Source: Gentiana macrophylla (taxonomy: Eukaryota; Streptophyta; Magnoliopsida; Gentianales; Gentianaceae). From it: a DNA stretch of 64,000 bases. The stretch lies in assembly GCA_026214975.1 (NCBI GenBank), contig CM047815.1, forward strand, positions 78,273,299 to 78,337,298. Reading direction: 5' to 3'. Shown here one piece after another: positions 33,866 to 50,300 of the stretch. Made by a program: the position numbers and the translations under genes. How positions within the stretch are numbered: position 1 is the stretch's first letter; the number at the start of each line of letters is the position of its first letter. The notes under the pieces were generated by a model. That model did no database searches. It was not told the origin of the DNA and saw only the letters and a list, made by a program, of their open reading frames with translations.

Positions 33866-34472
33866 AAAAAGTATTTGTTAGGTTGAAATGACACTATACG
33901 TGTGTGCTAACATCCAAAATGCCTTTTATCATGTCATATAGTTTTCGTGGAGCTACTTTCGTGCGTTGTTGCATAAACAAACAAGTTTAGTTTTTTTTTT
34001 TATAAGTGGGACGTAAGCAAGTTTTTGACGCGGAAACTAACATTGCACCTTACAAATAGAAGCAATAAGTGCGTTACACATGTTATTATTTTCATGTTAA
34101 AATAATACAAATTGATGTGTCTGTTTTTATGATATTTAAATCATATATTCACGTTTTATAACTGTTGCGATAATATAGCAGGTGAATAGTTATTACATCA
34201 TAGATTTTTATTTTGGGAGAATTAAGAAGAAATACAGGTCGACATAAAGAAGAGAGATGATATTTTGCTTTTGCTTCTGCTTTTCTTTTTTCCTTTTGAG
34301 AATCTGAATAAAAAAAATAATAATATTTGAGGAAATTAGAGGATATGAACATCAATGTGACGGACTCACCCTCCCAATCCACCTCCAAGTTAATTTTTTT
34401 TACATCGTCAAATTTGAAGTCATTGTCTATTTTATATTTTATTTTTATCCGTCGTGAATTCTGACCTAACCC

Positions 34473-34473
<1 letters not shown>

Positions 34474-34520
<47 letters not shown>
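34474..34520. repeat. Poly(A) tract of 47 bases
   Basis: An uninterrupted run of 47 A. It produces a spurious poly-Phe frame on the minus strand. It may be the tail of a retroposed sequence, but no target duplication or source sequence was identified. Runs this long are prone to assembly error. Confidence 0.9.
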
Positions 34521-34525
<5 letters not shown>

Positions 34526-34845
34526 TGTGGAGAAAAGGACCATTGGTCACAACCATGGTGGGTCCAGCTTTATGAGGGGCAAGGCAAGTGTCGGATCCAA
34601 ACTATTCTTTCGGGTATAAAAATAATATAATTTAAAATTACGATTTTCTTTTTATAATTGGGAACATGAAAGACGATTTTATTATATTGGGGGCAGTGAT
34701 AAGAACCGAACTTATAGTTCTTAATAGAAAGCGTAACGACATGTATCACTAGCCTAGATTCAATTCCTCAAATGTGGATACTTTTGTACTACTTATGGAT
34801 CTTTAATTTAAATCTTTGATGACCCCACTTGATTATATTTTCGTC

Positions 34846-35417
34846 TGTTAAGATCAAGCGCTTACCGTTATACTAAAACCAATTTGTGTTAATAATGTTG
34901 TTACTTTATTTACTTATCTTTAAGAGTGTGAGCAATCTGTTCCAACACCCTCCCTCAAGTGTTGGCAATCTGTCCAACACTTGCACAAATTTTTTTCAAG
35001 AGTGTGGGCAATCTCTCCCAACACCCCCCCTCAAGTGTGGGCAATTTCTCCCAACACTTTCGATCTTGTGACCTCTGACTCCGATATCATATTAGGATCA
35101 TGTGCTTACCATTCTACAAAAACCAATTGGTGTTAGTAAATGCGCAACTATATTTCTGTACGCATTCAAGAGTGTGGGCAATATGTCCCAACACCCTCTC
35201 AAGTGTTGGCAATCTAGCCAACACTTGCACAATTTTTCATTCAAGAGTGTGGGCAATCTGTCCCAACACTTGCACAATTTTTATTTTATTTTAAATAATA
35301 TTCCAACCAGGGTTCGATCCCGTGATCTCTGGTTCTAATACCATGTTAAGATCAAGCGTTTACCATTATACTAAAACCAATTGGTTATAGTAGAACGGTA
35401 AACGCTTGATCTTAACA
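34846..35417. repeat. Tandem array ending in a 74-bp palindrome (TRIM-like)
   Basis: Two and a bit units of about 250 bp start at 34846, 35090 and 35344, each opening (T)GTTAAGATCAAGCG.TTACC and carrying CAAGAGTGTGGGCAATCTGT and CCCAACAC sub-repeats. The last unit is cut after about 40 bp and continues as its own inverted copy, so 35344-35364 and 35397-35417 are perfect 21-bp arms and the segment between also pairs. Read on the minus strand, the array gives an LTR-like end (CTTGATCTTAACA) followed directly by TGGTATTAGAACCAGAG, similar to an initiator-Met primer-binding site. This suggests a short terminal-repeat (TRIM-like) retroelement. The assignment is inference. Confidence 0.5.
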
Positions 35418-36133
35418 TCGTCATTAATCACAACCAGTCTAACTAAACAAATAGGATTACTAATTTACTATAGTGTGAATGTGTAATAGCTTTTCTTGAG
35501 TTATTCTTATATGAAAACATATAAAAACACATAAAGCCAATTTTAAGGTCCCTATTTTAATGGCCGTGAATCCAAACAACCCACAATAAAATGTAAATGA
35601 CAAAAATACACAAAACATCTTACACTATTGATTATGGTGTAGAATAGATGATGGTTTCATTATAATCCATGGTGTACGAATTTATTGTGTTCATTTTGTA
35701 TGTATGTATGTGCGCGCGTCTGGGTATAGGCATGAGTGTGAGCGTGAGGGTGGACATGCGTGCGTTTGATGGGCGTGTGGCGAACGAATAGGCGTTGTGC
35801 GTGTGGAGAATGAGTGAGCGGGAGGCGTCCGTCCATGTGATTCAATACAGATATCTACCTATTATATATATGGGACTCCTGAATTTTTTGTGGCAGCCCC
35901 TATTGGTGGTGAAAGAGAAGGAGCTTTGGTTTTCGATTTCCGTCGACGTGCCGGCGGTGGTTTAAAAAGGGGAGTGTCTAGAGGAAATTGATCTGATAAT
36001 TCGGTAATCGGTGTATGATTTTTGATGCATTGGCTAATTTCGTTCGATCTGACTTTTTCTTTCGCCGATCTGGAGATTTCCCAGTGGTGATTCACTTTAT
36101 TTTGCCCTGGAATCGTGGGTACTATTGACTGAT
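35418..36133. other. Spacer with GTGTGCG-rich stretch; leader of the Tubby relic
   Basis: 35700-35830 is G/T-rich and low-complexity (TGTATGTATGTGCGCGCG and GTGTGAGCGTGAGG words). From about 35880 the sequence looks like a plant 5' UTR leading into the F-box relic. No other gene was seen. Confidence 0.35.
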
Positions 36134-36560
36134 ATGTCATTTAAGAGCATAGTGCGTGAGCTCGGGGAAATGAAAGAGGGGATTGAGAATAAATCGAGGA
36201 GAGGAACAGAGGGAAGGAATTGGCGTAACCGTACTAAGTCCCATATAGCCCCTGATGTCCCTACTGAACTGATTCAACAAGGGCAGTGGACTAACTTACC
36301 CCCTGAATTGCTTTTAGACATAATTCGTAGGGTTGAAGAGAGTGAGACGTCATGGCCAGCTAGGTCTGTTGTCATCTTTTGTGCAACAGTCTGCAAGACA
36401 TGGAGGGACATCACAAGGAGATTATGAAGTCTCCTGAGACTTGTGGCAGGCTTACCTTCCCTGTATCTTGAAGCAGCCCGGGCCATAAGATTCTCCAATC
36501 CAGTGTTTCATCAAAAGAGAAAGACAACCATCAATCCTTTGATCTCGCTCTGCTGTCGAG
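36134..36560 (+). pseudogene. TLP-like: Tubby-like F-box protein pseudogene (5' part only)
   Basis: The start MSFKSIVRELGEMKEGIENK is the usual TULP start (MSFRSIVRD). The F-box follows: WTNLPPELLLDIIRRVEESE, then SWPARSVVIFCATVCKTWRD. In two further frames come EIMKSPETCGRLTFPVS and PIQCFIKRE, the start of the tubby domain. Breaks: one base short in ACAAGGAG (about 36415), one short in TCTTGAAG (about 36467), and an in-frame TAA just after. The tubby beta-barrel and the family's C-terminal block are absent. Intact TULPs sit at the plasma membrane through the tubby domain and recruit SKP1 through the F-box; this copy cannot do both. It is a truncated gene copy. Confidence 0.8.
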
Positions 36561-37462
36561 AAAAGCACGTGCATCGTACTGAGGATGGTCCTCCTCTGGG
36601 GGACAGGGTGTCAGATGTACCTCATGGTCAGGTTGTACGACGCTCTGACCCACTGTCGCACCGTCTGTAACTTGTACGGCATTCTCGCTTGTCCTTTTGG
36701 CGGTTGGAGGTAGGCCTTCGTGCAGTGCACTGCGAGCTGACCGTGTTTTTGACATGCTCAAGCCGGAAATGAGTATCCGTTAGCTCAAAGTAATCCTTAT
36801 AATTGGGCCTACACGATTTTTTTTTTAAGCAAAACAAGTAATGGCTGGCCCTGCAGGATACTTTTAGTCAGTCGTGATGCCTGGATGAATACTGTAATGC
36901 TTTTATTCATTGGGATTTACACGAGGATGTATATATGATTCATCCACCTGGTTTTCCTACTTACAGTCTGCAAATTACATAAACATCTTTACAGCTTGAA
37001 ACAAGAACGTCATCGATATAATTAGTACATGGCGTTTTCAATCTAAAAACAATTGGTATTTTTGGTAAGCAACAAAGTTCTTTATTCACAGCTCTCACTG
37101 TTTATGTTGATAATATTGTGATTGCAACCCCAACAATCCAGATGAAGTTCCAATTTTTAATTTTTTTTTTTTTTTGGCACCAAGCTTTCAACAATCCACA
37201 ACCGCCACAACCTCATCAGGTGCGAATTATGTGGCTAACCTCTTACCATCTAAACAAAAACAATGTTTCTTGTTGCACAATAGAAAAATGGAAACAGACT
37301 GTTTCTTGTCCTTCATTAGCCACCTATCATGGTAGTACAAGACTGTAGGAAAAACAAGATGCATGGCTTCATTCCTAAGTAGATATCCCTCTCGCGCCGG
37401 AGCAAAGACTTAAATGATACTCGGAAAAAAAAGTGTAGACATGCCTAATGGGATTTACCATC
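36561..37462. other. Spacer after the Tubby relic
   Basis: No clear gene. Three reading frames at 36531-36837 on both strands have no recognised domain. The region just before 37463 presumably contains the 3' UTR of the minus-strand cyclophilin gene. Confidence 0.35.
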
Positions 37463-39764
<2,302 letters not shown>

Positions 39765-41328
39765 GGGCAGAAGAAATGGAAGTTTTCTTCGTGAATGCTT
39801 ATGGTGTAGAGTGGGAGACTATGTCTATGAATGAACGGATAGTAGGTGAGGAAGACAACGGGTGACGGAAAGGACGAGATTTTATGGAAATTACCGCAAT
39901 GGCAGTTGATCCATTAATGACAAATTTGCCCTCCATTAAGAGAAAATATTCCAATATAGCCAGGTTGTGGTTTTATCATTACAACAATGATTATGCCACA
40001 ACATTTATCCACAACAATATAATTTAAGATATTCCTGATTGATCATTGTGTATAAAAACAAAACATTCAATCAGATTTTTTTAAAATGATGACATGTTGG
40101 TCCAACAATAAGAAAAAACAAATTCATTACACACACACACACACCATTCCATTTTCCTTACCAGCCAAGCCAGAAGATGCATGCCATTACTCACATTGTC
40201 GCGCGGACTTGCACCTCACTAAAGTTGCCAAACGAGGACGCCAACAACCTCTTTCCCACTTTCATGATAAACGAGGATGCCATCGATGTGGATCCTATGA
40301 GAACAAATCATTTATAACAGGCCAATCATGGTGCCACATTCTCATCACCAAAACCAATAATATATTATTGAAGCCCAAAAGGATCGTGAGGAAAGAACCC
40401 CCTATCCAAGGGTATCCTGGTCTTTTAAAAACCAATTGATCTGTGTAGTCTTTTTAACGAATGACACCAAAATCAGAGCATTGCCAGGCCTTTCGATCAT
40501 ACCAGATTTTATGCCTTTCACGACAATATCCTTAGCAGAAACAAAGAATCCAAGCAAAAGATCATTTCATGTCTTCTTCCAGAGTCATCCAAGCCGTCAT
40601 CAGGAAATTATCATAGATAATGTTCTCAAGGTTAGGGTTTGGATCTTCTCAGTTAGGATTTGGAGAGGACGAAGGCGGCTACAAAGAAAGAGCTGCTTTT
40701 GCATTCGCCATCTTCGAGGGATGTCTATATGCAAGACTTTCAACTTACTTTGACATCACATTTACCACCAACATATCACATTTACCACCATAACATATCA
40801 CATTTCAGCATACTTTAACATCACTTTTACCTCAACACCACAGTAAAAGTCAATCATATGGATTCCACCTTTAAAAAAGCCAATGATAATCCCAAATAAA
40901 AAATACAATGATGTACGGCAATAAGTTGCTTGGGGTGTTAATGGGCTAGCTCCCAGTAGTTTAATACTTAAGACACCTCCACCTTCATCTATAGCCTCTT
41001 GCTCAGACACCTTAACCAAAAAAAAATTCCCTCTACTCATGAGAACTGAGAACGCATCCAGGCTCGTTGTTGAAACACTCGTTGTTAAGCATCCATCCAG
41101 CATCTTTTCCATCCATATCGAAAATTCGCATAAATAAATGAACTGACAAAAATTCTCTATACAATGTCATTCTGCAGAAGCATTTCATAAGGTACTTTGC
41201 TTCCCTATACAAAGTGAACCAACCAATCAACAAAAAAGCCAGCTTTTCTATGTGAGACCTTTCTCCATACATAAATACAACTAAAGCCTAAATTAACTAC
41301 ATAATTACAAAAAAAAAAAAATAGAAGA
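39765..41328. other. Intergenic between the cyclophilin and GYF genes
   Basis: About 1.5 kb holding the cyclophilin promoter and the 3' UTR of the GYF gene. A minus-strand stretch at 40440-40520 translates as SGMIERPGNALILVSFVKKT and could be a gene fragment, but I do not recognise it. Frames on the plus strand at 40086-40753 look non-coding. Confidence 0.35.
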
Positions 41329-44300
41329 TCAATCTTCCAAGCGCTGAATCTCGCCCATCATTATACGATTGCTCGCAACCACCTTGAACCCAAGCAGTGC
41401 AGGATCAATTTGCCTACCCTTCTTTCCTTTCTTTTTCCCGCTTCGAGAAGCAAGCCCCCCGTCTGCCTCTGAAGAACCAGCAATATTACCTTCTTGCTGA
41501 AATGGCGGCTTCTTGGTGTTGTTGCTCTTAAGCATGTCACTAAATGATGGCTCTGAAACATCACTGTCACCTAAAGACGCAGACCGTCTGAAACGCACTT
41601 CCTTCTTCCCTTGCAAAACATCAGACGACCCTTGATTCGTAGTTTTATCACCACCATCATCTCTCCCTCCTGAAACAAGATTTTTGGGAGGTTTTTTTTT
41701 TTCATTTAAAAAGGCATAAGCAAAAAGTTATCAACTCTTGTTGGCTAGTGGAAATCACAGAGTTTTGGGGAAAAGCTCATGCAAAGTGGAGAACCTTATT
41801 GTAGTTGACAAAATCAGAATTAAATTGCCCAATGCAAATACAATTTTATTTTTTTGGTATTATTTTATGCACATATGGGGCATGATGATTAAAGAAATTT
41901 ATCTAACCAAAGATGCAAGTTCCCAGATATGCATTTGTGATGTGGTTGACTTGCTGAAAGAAGCAACATAGGACAAACTTGTAGAGTGGGGAATTATGGA
42001 ACAGAAACAACGCCTCCTAAACAAGCGCAACTGATAGAAACACATGAATATCTGTTTTTTCTCTTCTTTTTGCATATCAAAACACAAGGCAACGGTCGAG
42101 AGTTACATGCTACTGCGGACAGAAATAGTCAAGAGTTACATGCTAGGCTTTTGAATATATCATTGGAGGACAATTTTCCAGAAACAGGCCGCATAGTCAA
42201 GCTTAGAAGCAACAGTGTATGGATTATGGCAGAAGGGAACCAGAGACTACATACATGCAGGTTCTTAGGTCCCCAACAGAAAGCAATAATAAATATTGAA
42301 TAGCATGAGGGTATATGTGAAAAACGGGAGAAACTGAAAAAATTCAAAACCAATTAGTTGATTTTGTCTCAATAGACCACAATACTTTTAATTGATTGCT
42401 TATGGGATGTAATGCATTAGAATAGGGGAGAGGTGAAAGAAAAGGGAAGTCGTCTAATTTGCTTTTAACAGAGGAGGCAAGAAAAACAACTGTTGCACTC
42501 ACAACATAGCAAATTAAGTTGCAGGAGACATTCCAAGCATGCTAATGAACCCCAAAAAAAAAAAAAAAATAATAATAATAATAATAATAATAACTAGGAC
42601 AGACCTTCAGCAGGTGCAGCATTTGAAGGAATTCTCCCTCTGATCATCATCTCAGAATCAAGCTCAACTAGCTCGTCATGGGAAGCTGAGCCTCGTGATG
42701 CAGGTGGACGTTTAAGCAATATGTTTTCTGGCCTTTTAGGTATAGCTGTTGAGCCCCTACGAAAAGATTATGATAATAAGATATCCAATAGCCTGAACAG
42801 AACAGCGACATTGAAGGCATATTTTTTTAACAGAAAAATGGACCTTCATATTTCAGGTTTTCTTACAACAAGGGAAAAAAAATATCATTAACTAAAGAAC
42901 AAGCAAGTTAATTTTCACATCTGATCCGTCATGAAAAGGATGCCACAAAGACGAGCTAGCTCCAGCTGCAATATGCACTGTACTTATCAATACACACAGA
43001 ATTTTTCATTTGATATCTACAAGGGCAAGTGCTGAATAGGCAGAATATCAAAAAGTATCATGCAAATAGATGATTACATGAAACTGTAGAATCTATCTCA
43101 ACTGAGAAACAATATATAAATCACACACAACTCGATTAAGTATCTTGAAAATAAAAGGCATAGTTGGAGATGGAGGCAGATTATTTTTTTCTTTTCTTAA
43201 GAACAGAATGACAACCACAATAGCTGTTTTCATGATTTCCAATTTCGCACCCACAAAAGGAAGAAAGAAAACACAAAAAGGTCTGATGGTGCATCACATC
43301 ATTCTTCCAAAGAATATCGCAGAACCCAAAGTCCAACTGAACATTCGATAACAAAAACTTTCATCTAATCACTTGGAGGTTCCAATGATAACATTTGAAG
43401 AATGGGTAGATAATCTTTGTTTTTCATGCCAAAGCAAGAAAACTAGAGATGTTACAAAGACGTCCTTTCAATCAATAATAGCTTGTTCACATGCTGAAAC
43501 GTTTAATAAAATTCCTCTCCAGCACCAACATCACACTCTAAAGGTTCAGAAACTACTTTATAGACCAGTTCAAGTTATCAATGAATTAGTGCATCAGGTA
43601 GAACTAAACTCTTAGCCACCAGATATATACAAAACAATATGAAATCCTCACCGATCCTTGGTCACTACATCGGGAAATGACTCAACCTGTCCAACCTTGT
43701 CACCACGGAACCCAGCATAACCTCCTGGGGAAGTGGACCAAAAATGTATTACCAAGTTGGATTGCACAAAGGTCAATTGAAAATAAGGCAGATAGAAGTA
43801 CCTGCAGTACTAAAAGATGAATGCCTGCTAAGAATATTAATAGGCATTTCGCCATGATCCGCAGCGCCCAAACCCACAGGCGTGGCTTCCCGAACCTTTG
43901 ATGCAGATCCCTAGAGACCAAAAAGGGTCATTAGAAAATAAATCAGAAAATTTCAAAGTAAAAATAACAGGATATTAGCAGGTGTAGTTATGAGTACATA
44001 AGCTGATCTATGATCACCCTTGCGTGATAAGTTGTTGCAGCATCTATGTACAATCACCTTCAGTATCTGAACTCACCCGTCTTCTCTCCAGAGTCGAGAT
44101 TAAATAATAACATGAGTATAAGATTGCCTTCAAAAAGTTAGATTGAGTTCAACATATCCGTTACTTACTTGAGAGTGATCAACACCAGTAAGGAAATGTC
44201 CTTCCATCGCAGCTCCAGAGTTGGATCTAAAAGATGACCTGTCAACAGATTCTAACACAGCACCAACCTCGTCAGCTACACCACCCTGCGGTTGACCACC

Positions 44301-47300
44301 TAAATTTGATCCATAAGATCCCACAACAAAGGACTGGTTAAGGTTTGCTTCTTGATCTGACAGAATGTTACATGGATGAGAAGAGGAGGTAGTTTCAGAA
44401 TAGGGCCCAAAAGGCCCCCTCCTTTCAGACGCATCATTAAGCATGTCAAATGACTCAGCTTGTTGGTGGCCTGATTTCTGGTGCAGTAGTTCCATCAGCA
44501 ATCGCTTAGAACTATCATCATTTGTACCAGCTGACATCCATAAATTTGCATCTTCGGAAGCTCTTTTGACCTCTAAATCCCTTTTCTCACTATCACTGCC
44601 AAGATGCAGTTGTTGCATTCGTGAATCAAGCCAGTCATTAGGCACCTGGCCATTACTATCAGACCAGTGACCGTCCATTGTATCTGAGCTTGAAGCAAGA
44701 AATTGGTTGGATCCAAGAGGGTGTTGAGAATTATGTGAATAAGGACCAGAGGAGAATGCGCCTGCTAGACTACCGGGATGCATTCTCGCATTGAGTTGCA
44801 TATCCATGGCTTGAGCACGAGCTATAGAATTAAGGACATCCATATTTGGTCCTGCACCTGGTAATGATGTTGAGCGTTCAAACGTCGACAGACCTGCATC
44901 ATACAACCCTGGTTGTAGTCTATCTTGTAATGAATGATTTCGCTCAAGATGACTAAGATGCTCCTCGGTAGATGGAATTTGTTGTTGATGATAGTAATCT
45001 AATGGACCAAAACCAGAAGAATTCATTCGAAGGGGACCAGCAGGATTCCTGAGAAACTGACTGGGTTCCTCAACAGGCCAGACAGAACCAAGTTGTCTCT
45101 CATCTTCCATCTCAATTTGATGCCTTAGCCCCATTGGTAAGTGTCTGCCATGCAACTGCTCTTGCTGAAGGATTTGATGCTCCAATGGATGCACATGTCC
45201 AAGTTTTGCCCGCGCCATAAGTTCCACCAGATCATTCTGAGGCAACTGTGGAGGAACTTGACCATATTTTGCTTGGAGGAGATGCTCTAGGAAGGTTCTG
45301 GGTGTCTTGGTGGAAGATGGGGACGTTGTTGAAGTTCATTCAATATCTGCTGCTTCAACAATATATGTTCAATAGCATTGTTAGACCTTATACTATCAAC
45401 ACGAGACTGAGCACGGATGGAATCACGCATTTGACTCTGTATCAAATTCTCAAGCAGCAGCTGTCGAGCGTGAGCCTGTTGCTGCTCTTTCAGTAATACT
45501 TGCTGTTGATGGTATTGTTGCTGCTCCTTCAGTAATACCTGCTGTTGATGGTATTGTTGCTGCTGCTGCAATTGCTGTTGTTGCAGTTGCTGTTGTTGTT
45601 GAAGCCGCAGCATCCTTTGCTGCTGCTGTTGGAGCACGAGAAACTGTTCAAGATCTGTCTGACCATCCAACTGTTGATGCAATGTACTATGACTTGCCCC
45701 TCTTTCATGCATTGCTTCCTCCAAAAAGTTACCAGGAGTGGGTATCAAACTATGCTGCTGGGAAAACTGAGGAAATTGCTGGGGTCGCAACTTCTCAGCC
45801 ATATCAAAGCTGTTATTCTCCAGGTCCATTCTTGGCAAATGTTGGGCATATGTCGCATCTTGAAACAAATTAGATTCAGAAAGTGCATTCCTTCGGTAAG
45901 TATTTGGCCAAGCCTCAGCAGAATCAGCCATTGCACCAACAGGAGTGGAATTTCCAGGTATATGATTTACCAGTTGCTCCTGAATGCCTCCATTAAAGGA
46001 ATTATGTGTAGTTGGATCATTCTTTGCTTGGATGCTCTCAAGCTCAGACCAGAATAAGCCAAAAGGGTGCAACTTATCTCCACGCATTGACATACCAGGC
46101 TCACTTGATTCGTTTGAAAAAGAAGGGTGATTAAGTGAATTTTTAGAAGAATCAGCAGTAATTCTTGAAGCCATCTCAACGTTTCTTCCACTACTGCCAG
46201 GCCTCCCAGGAAATACAATTTCTGCATAAAAGTTTTCCAGGCGAAGAGACCAAATGAGAAGAGATAATAAAGAAAATAAGATAAGCATTAAAACATAGAA
46301 GCCCAAAGAAGATATTACAAAAGCAACAACCTTCATCCTGTGCAACAGTATCTGGAAAAATGTGACCCTTGGAATATTGAGCCTCTGAAGTATCAAGAAG
46401 CTCAGCTTTTCTTGAGTGAACACCCAAGATGTCAGATTGCCAGCTTGGATCAAGAGTGGCAGATGTCCTCATATCTGGAAAAGGAGGAGAAGCACGTAAA
46501 ATAGCCTCCACTCTTCCATCCATACTTGCAGAATCTTCCACTTTCGAACTTAAGTCCTGACTACTAGCATAATCCTGCGATGCTTTCAGATGTGGCATTA
46601 CGTCACCTAATTCAAAGAAAGGTGATTCCTCAGGCGCATCAGCAAAGCGGACAGGTAAATCTGTGCCAAAGAACCCTTGTTCATACCATGAGATAATGTC
46701 CACCCCAAGAAATGGACCTTGAATTTCTCCTTGAGGATCACGATAATACAAGCTTAACTCCTCAGATGGAATACCTTTTCCAGAAGATTTGCATCAATTA
46801 TATCTCCAAAAGTAACTGTACTTTCATCCCTCTTCTCATGTGATGATTGCAGAACATATGAAGACCTATGGTCATCAATTACAAAAGCGCCAACAGATTC
46901 AATACCATCTAAAGCAGGACTACTCCTAGTCATAGCTGTTTTTGTCCTTTCAATATCAGAACCATAGAGTTCAAAATTACTATGAACATTTGCCAATGCT
47001 GACTTAACTTCTCCAACATCTTTCTCAAAAACAGCCTCATTGACATTGTGTTCTCCTTGGTGATTGACATCTCTCTCTAAACAAGCATTAAGAATTCATC
47101 AGAAATCATTATGCAATGAGAGACTATGTCAAGAAGATAAAACTATTATGAAACATACCATCTAAGAAATTCTTTGCCAGTCCATTTCTATGTGGAGTGC
47201 TTTCCAAATTTATCTTCTGGACCTCATTATGAATAGGTGTTCCATAACTATTTGCAACTTCACCACACGCTTCTGAAGGGAGAGCACTACCTTCCTTATC

Positions 47301-50300
47301 AGTAGGTTCCAGATCTGTGAAATAACATGAAGATATCAATCAAAGGCTAGAAAAGAAACAACGCAACAGCTACGAAAAAAGTAAATAATAAATAAACAAA
47401 TTACATGTATTTTCCACTTTAATTCAATTTACCTGCAAAACTATCAGTTGATTTGCAACTGTATTGCATCTCACTGCAAATGATTTTTCCCTTTGATATG
47501 CTTTCAAGGATTTCCTGGAAAATTAAGAAACCAAATGGAATTTAATTTTATTCCACAGATAGCAACACTCTTTCAGAAGACCAAATTACTGGTCAAGGAC
47601 TAGATCTCACCTCCTCTTCAGCAATAGGAACAACAAAAGACAGTGGTTGTAAGTGAGCTACTTGAGTTATGGGGGGTGCCTCTTCCATTGCTTCAGGCAT
47701 GTCATAAAAGACCGGATCTAGCTTTCGCCTACGATAAACATCAAGAAGTTTACCCCTCGGGTAGCAAAATGCAGCACCAGTGGAATTAGCCTTTCCAGGG
47801 AAACTTGCAGCTGAAGTCGTTCCTGCAACGGCAGTACCTCTGCCTCGTCCAATTGTAAATCCAGTGTATGCACTCTCTGCTTTTCCCTTTTCAAGTCCAA
47901 ACCCAGGTGCTGCACGGTACGAGCCAGGGCCAACAGAAACTCCCTCCATTCTATGGCGTGGTCTCCACTTATCACGGGAGTCAGAGTCACGCTCAGAAAC
48001 AGAACGGCTAGTAACCACGCTGGATTGATTCTCATTGTTTAAATCTTCCTTATCCACATCGCTTTTTTTCTCAATTCGAGCTTCCTTTTCTTTGTCGTCT
48101 GGTCCCCACCTCGAAGACCATTTAGCGTCACGCCTCACTTCATGCCCAGAATTGCGACCACCAGCATCATGCCATTTATCATTTGCAGGCAAAGATCTAG
48201 CTTCAGTGGTTTCTCTAGCTGAGACATTGTCGGTACGACGTTCAGTTTTCCTACGGTCTCTTCGACCAAGCAACCCAGTTTCCCTTTCTTCTTCACGCCA
48301 ACGACGAGCAGCATCAGTATCTAATGTTATTTTTCTCCAGTCCGTTTTATTATCCTCTGATTCTGCACGCCAGGCCTCCTTATGAGTTGAACCTGCTGAA
48401 CTTCCAAGAGATAAAGAACTAAGTCCACGAGCCTCCTGGAAAAGGTATGAAGATTTGTGAGAATCACATGCCTAGGGCCACCCGGGGAAGGAGAAAAATG
48501 TTATTATATCAAGATCCACCAAACCATATCTATAGTAGTTGAACAGATTATAACGGATACATAGGTTCCAAAGAAACCAAGCTTACGTAATACATTACAG
48601 TTGTGGAAATGGTGAAGATAAAATACTAGAAGCATAACAATGTCATTCACACAACCAGACAAACAGCAATAGTTTTGGAGGACGTAAATAAGCAAACTTA
48701 TTTATAATACCGTCAACTACTGGTTTAAGAGTTGCAGGAATATTCCAAAGGAAAAATTACAGAACCTAATAAATTGAAAAGGTAGGTTCTGAAATGTTGA
48801 AACCGACTAGCAGCCAACCTGATAAAAATGCAGTAAGCAGGACAAATAATGTAGATCCTACTTCCTAAACACGTCATCAGAAAATGAGAGGCTTCTCATG
48901 GTCTTAAGGAAGGAACATTTACCCATTGTCGATTGTTTATTCTTAAGCAATAACACTCAAGACTTCACTATGCTGATCTCGATACAGAAACTTACGCCCG
49001 TAGAAAATAATTTCCAACTATAAACTAAATTTTTGATAAAGATCAATATTTATAACATCTCATATTTAAGAATTTGACTATGGATAGATACCATAGCTTA
49101 AACACAACCTACAACTAGGAAATGACAAATGCAATCTAGATGGCAACAGGATAAGGGCAAACAAAAACCGAAAGCTTGTAAGCTGTAATAATCATCACTG
49201 TGTCTTCACAAGTCACTGAAGTCAAGAAGCTCAAAGAATGCAACTAAAAGATAATAGGCACATGACAACCAAACAATTGGGGCACTTCTGCTCACGAATA
49301 TATTCCCGTTATTCAAACTATATTTTTCATCTAATAAAGCAACCTTTTCATCTGAACACAATACTTTTACCTATCATACTTTTCTCCTCACAATACACTT
49401 AACACCCCTTTATTTGACACGATAAAAGACGAAATCCAAGCAACATCTTCACCAAAATTTATGGGAGTCTTTATCCACCAACCGAATTTACCATACACCA
49501 CCACACTACCTATGGAATGGACCACACCAGAATCGACCTTTTGAAAGTCGATTCTTGAGACAAAATCGACTTTCCGAAGGTGAGAATTAACCTTCGGAAA
49601 GTCGATTTTTGGCTCAAGAATCGACTTTCAAAATGCCGATTCAGTGTGGTGCACCGGTAGAATCGCCGTGGTGAAAATAAATGCTCCCAATTTTATTTAC
49701 TGAATATGAACAAAAGAAAAATATCTCAAGTCCAAACAGACCCTTTATAACTCACCGTCTTAGTATCACTTGGTTTAGCATAAAGCCACTGCGGAGACAA
49801 GGGAATGCTATCAGACACAGCTTGATCTGTTTAACAAAAGACAAAAAATAATCCATTTTGGAATACACCAAATAAGTTAGTTCAGAGAGGCTTGGAGGGT
49901 GAAGCGATGTACAGAAAACTCCACATTTAAAGGGGCAGCGGGGGATTAAAGGGAGAAAAGTTACCCTTAGACTCATCAAGCAACACCATTATCGATTTCT
50001 CTTCATCAGTTCCTGCAGAAGTTCACAACATAACTGATTAAAACAGTAATAGCACCTTTCATAAACCACCATGAGTTTTCTGCTACATGACAAAGAATCG
50101 CACGATTAAACATTGCCAAAAGAGAAACATAACGACTCAACATATAAGAACATTAGCATTAAAATACTGCTATGTCCATAATTAGTACTCAAGCAACAGT
50201 AATGCCAAGGTATCAAATGAGAATATCAATCTCATTTCTAGAACGATAACAGGAATTAAACACGTGATTATTGGGATTTTGTGCGTCTATGAGAGAGGGG

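Noticed and set aside
34149..34556. 135-codon minus-strand frame with a poly-Phe run
   Set aside because: It is created by the 47-base poly(A) tract; nothing else in it looks coding.
34846..35417. CRISPR-like spaced repeats
   Set aside because: The repeats are long, diverged and tandem in a plant genome with LTR-like features; there is no spacer structure and no cas genes.
40086..40753. Two plus-strand frames between the cyclophilin and GYF genes
   Set aside because: Unlike any family I know; they overlap intergenic DNA with a CA microsatellite.
45545..46057. 170-codon plus-strand Leu-rich frame
   Set aside because: Antisense shadow of the Gln-codon repeat in exon 8 of the EXA1-like gene.
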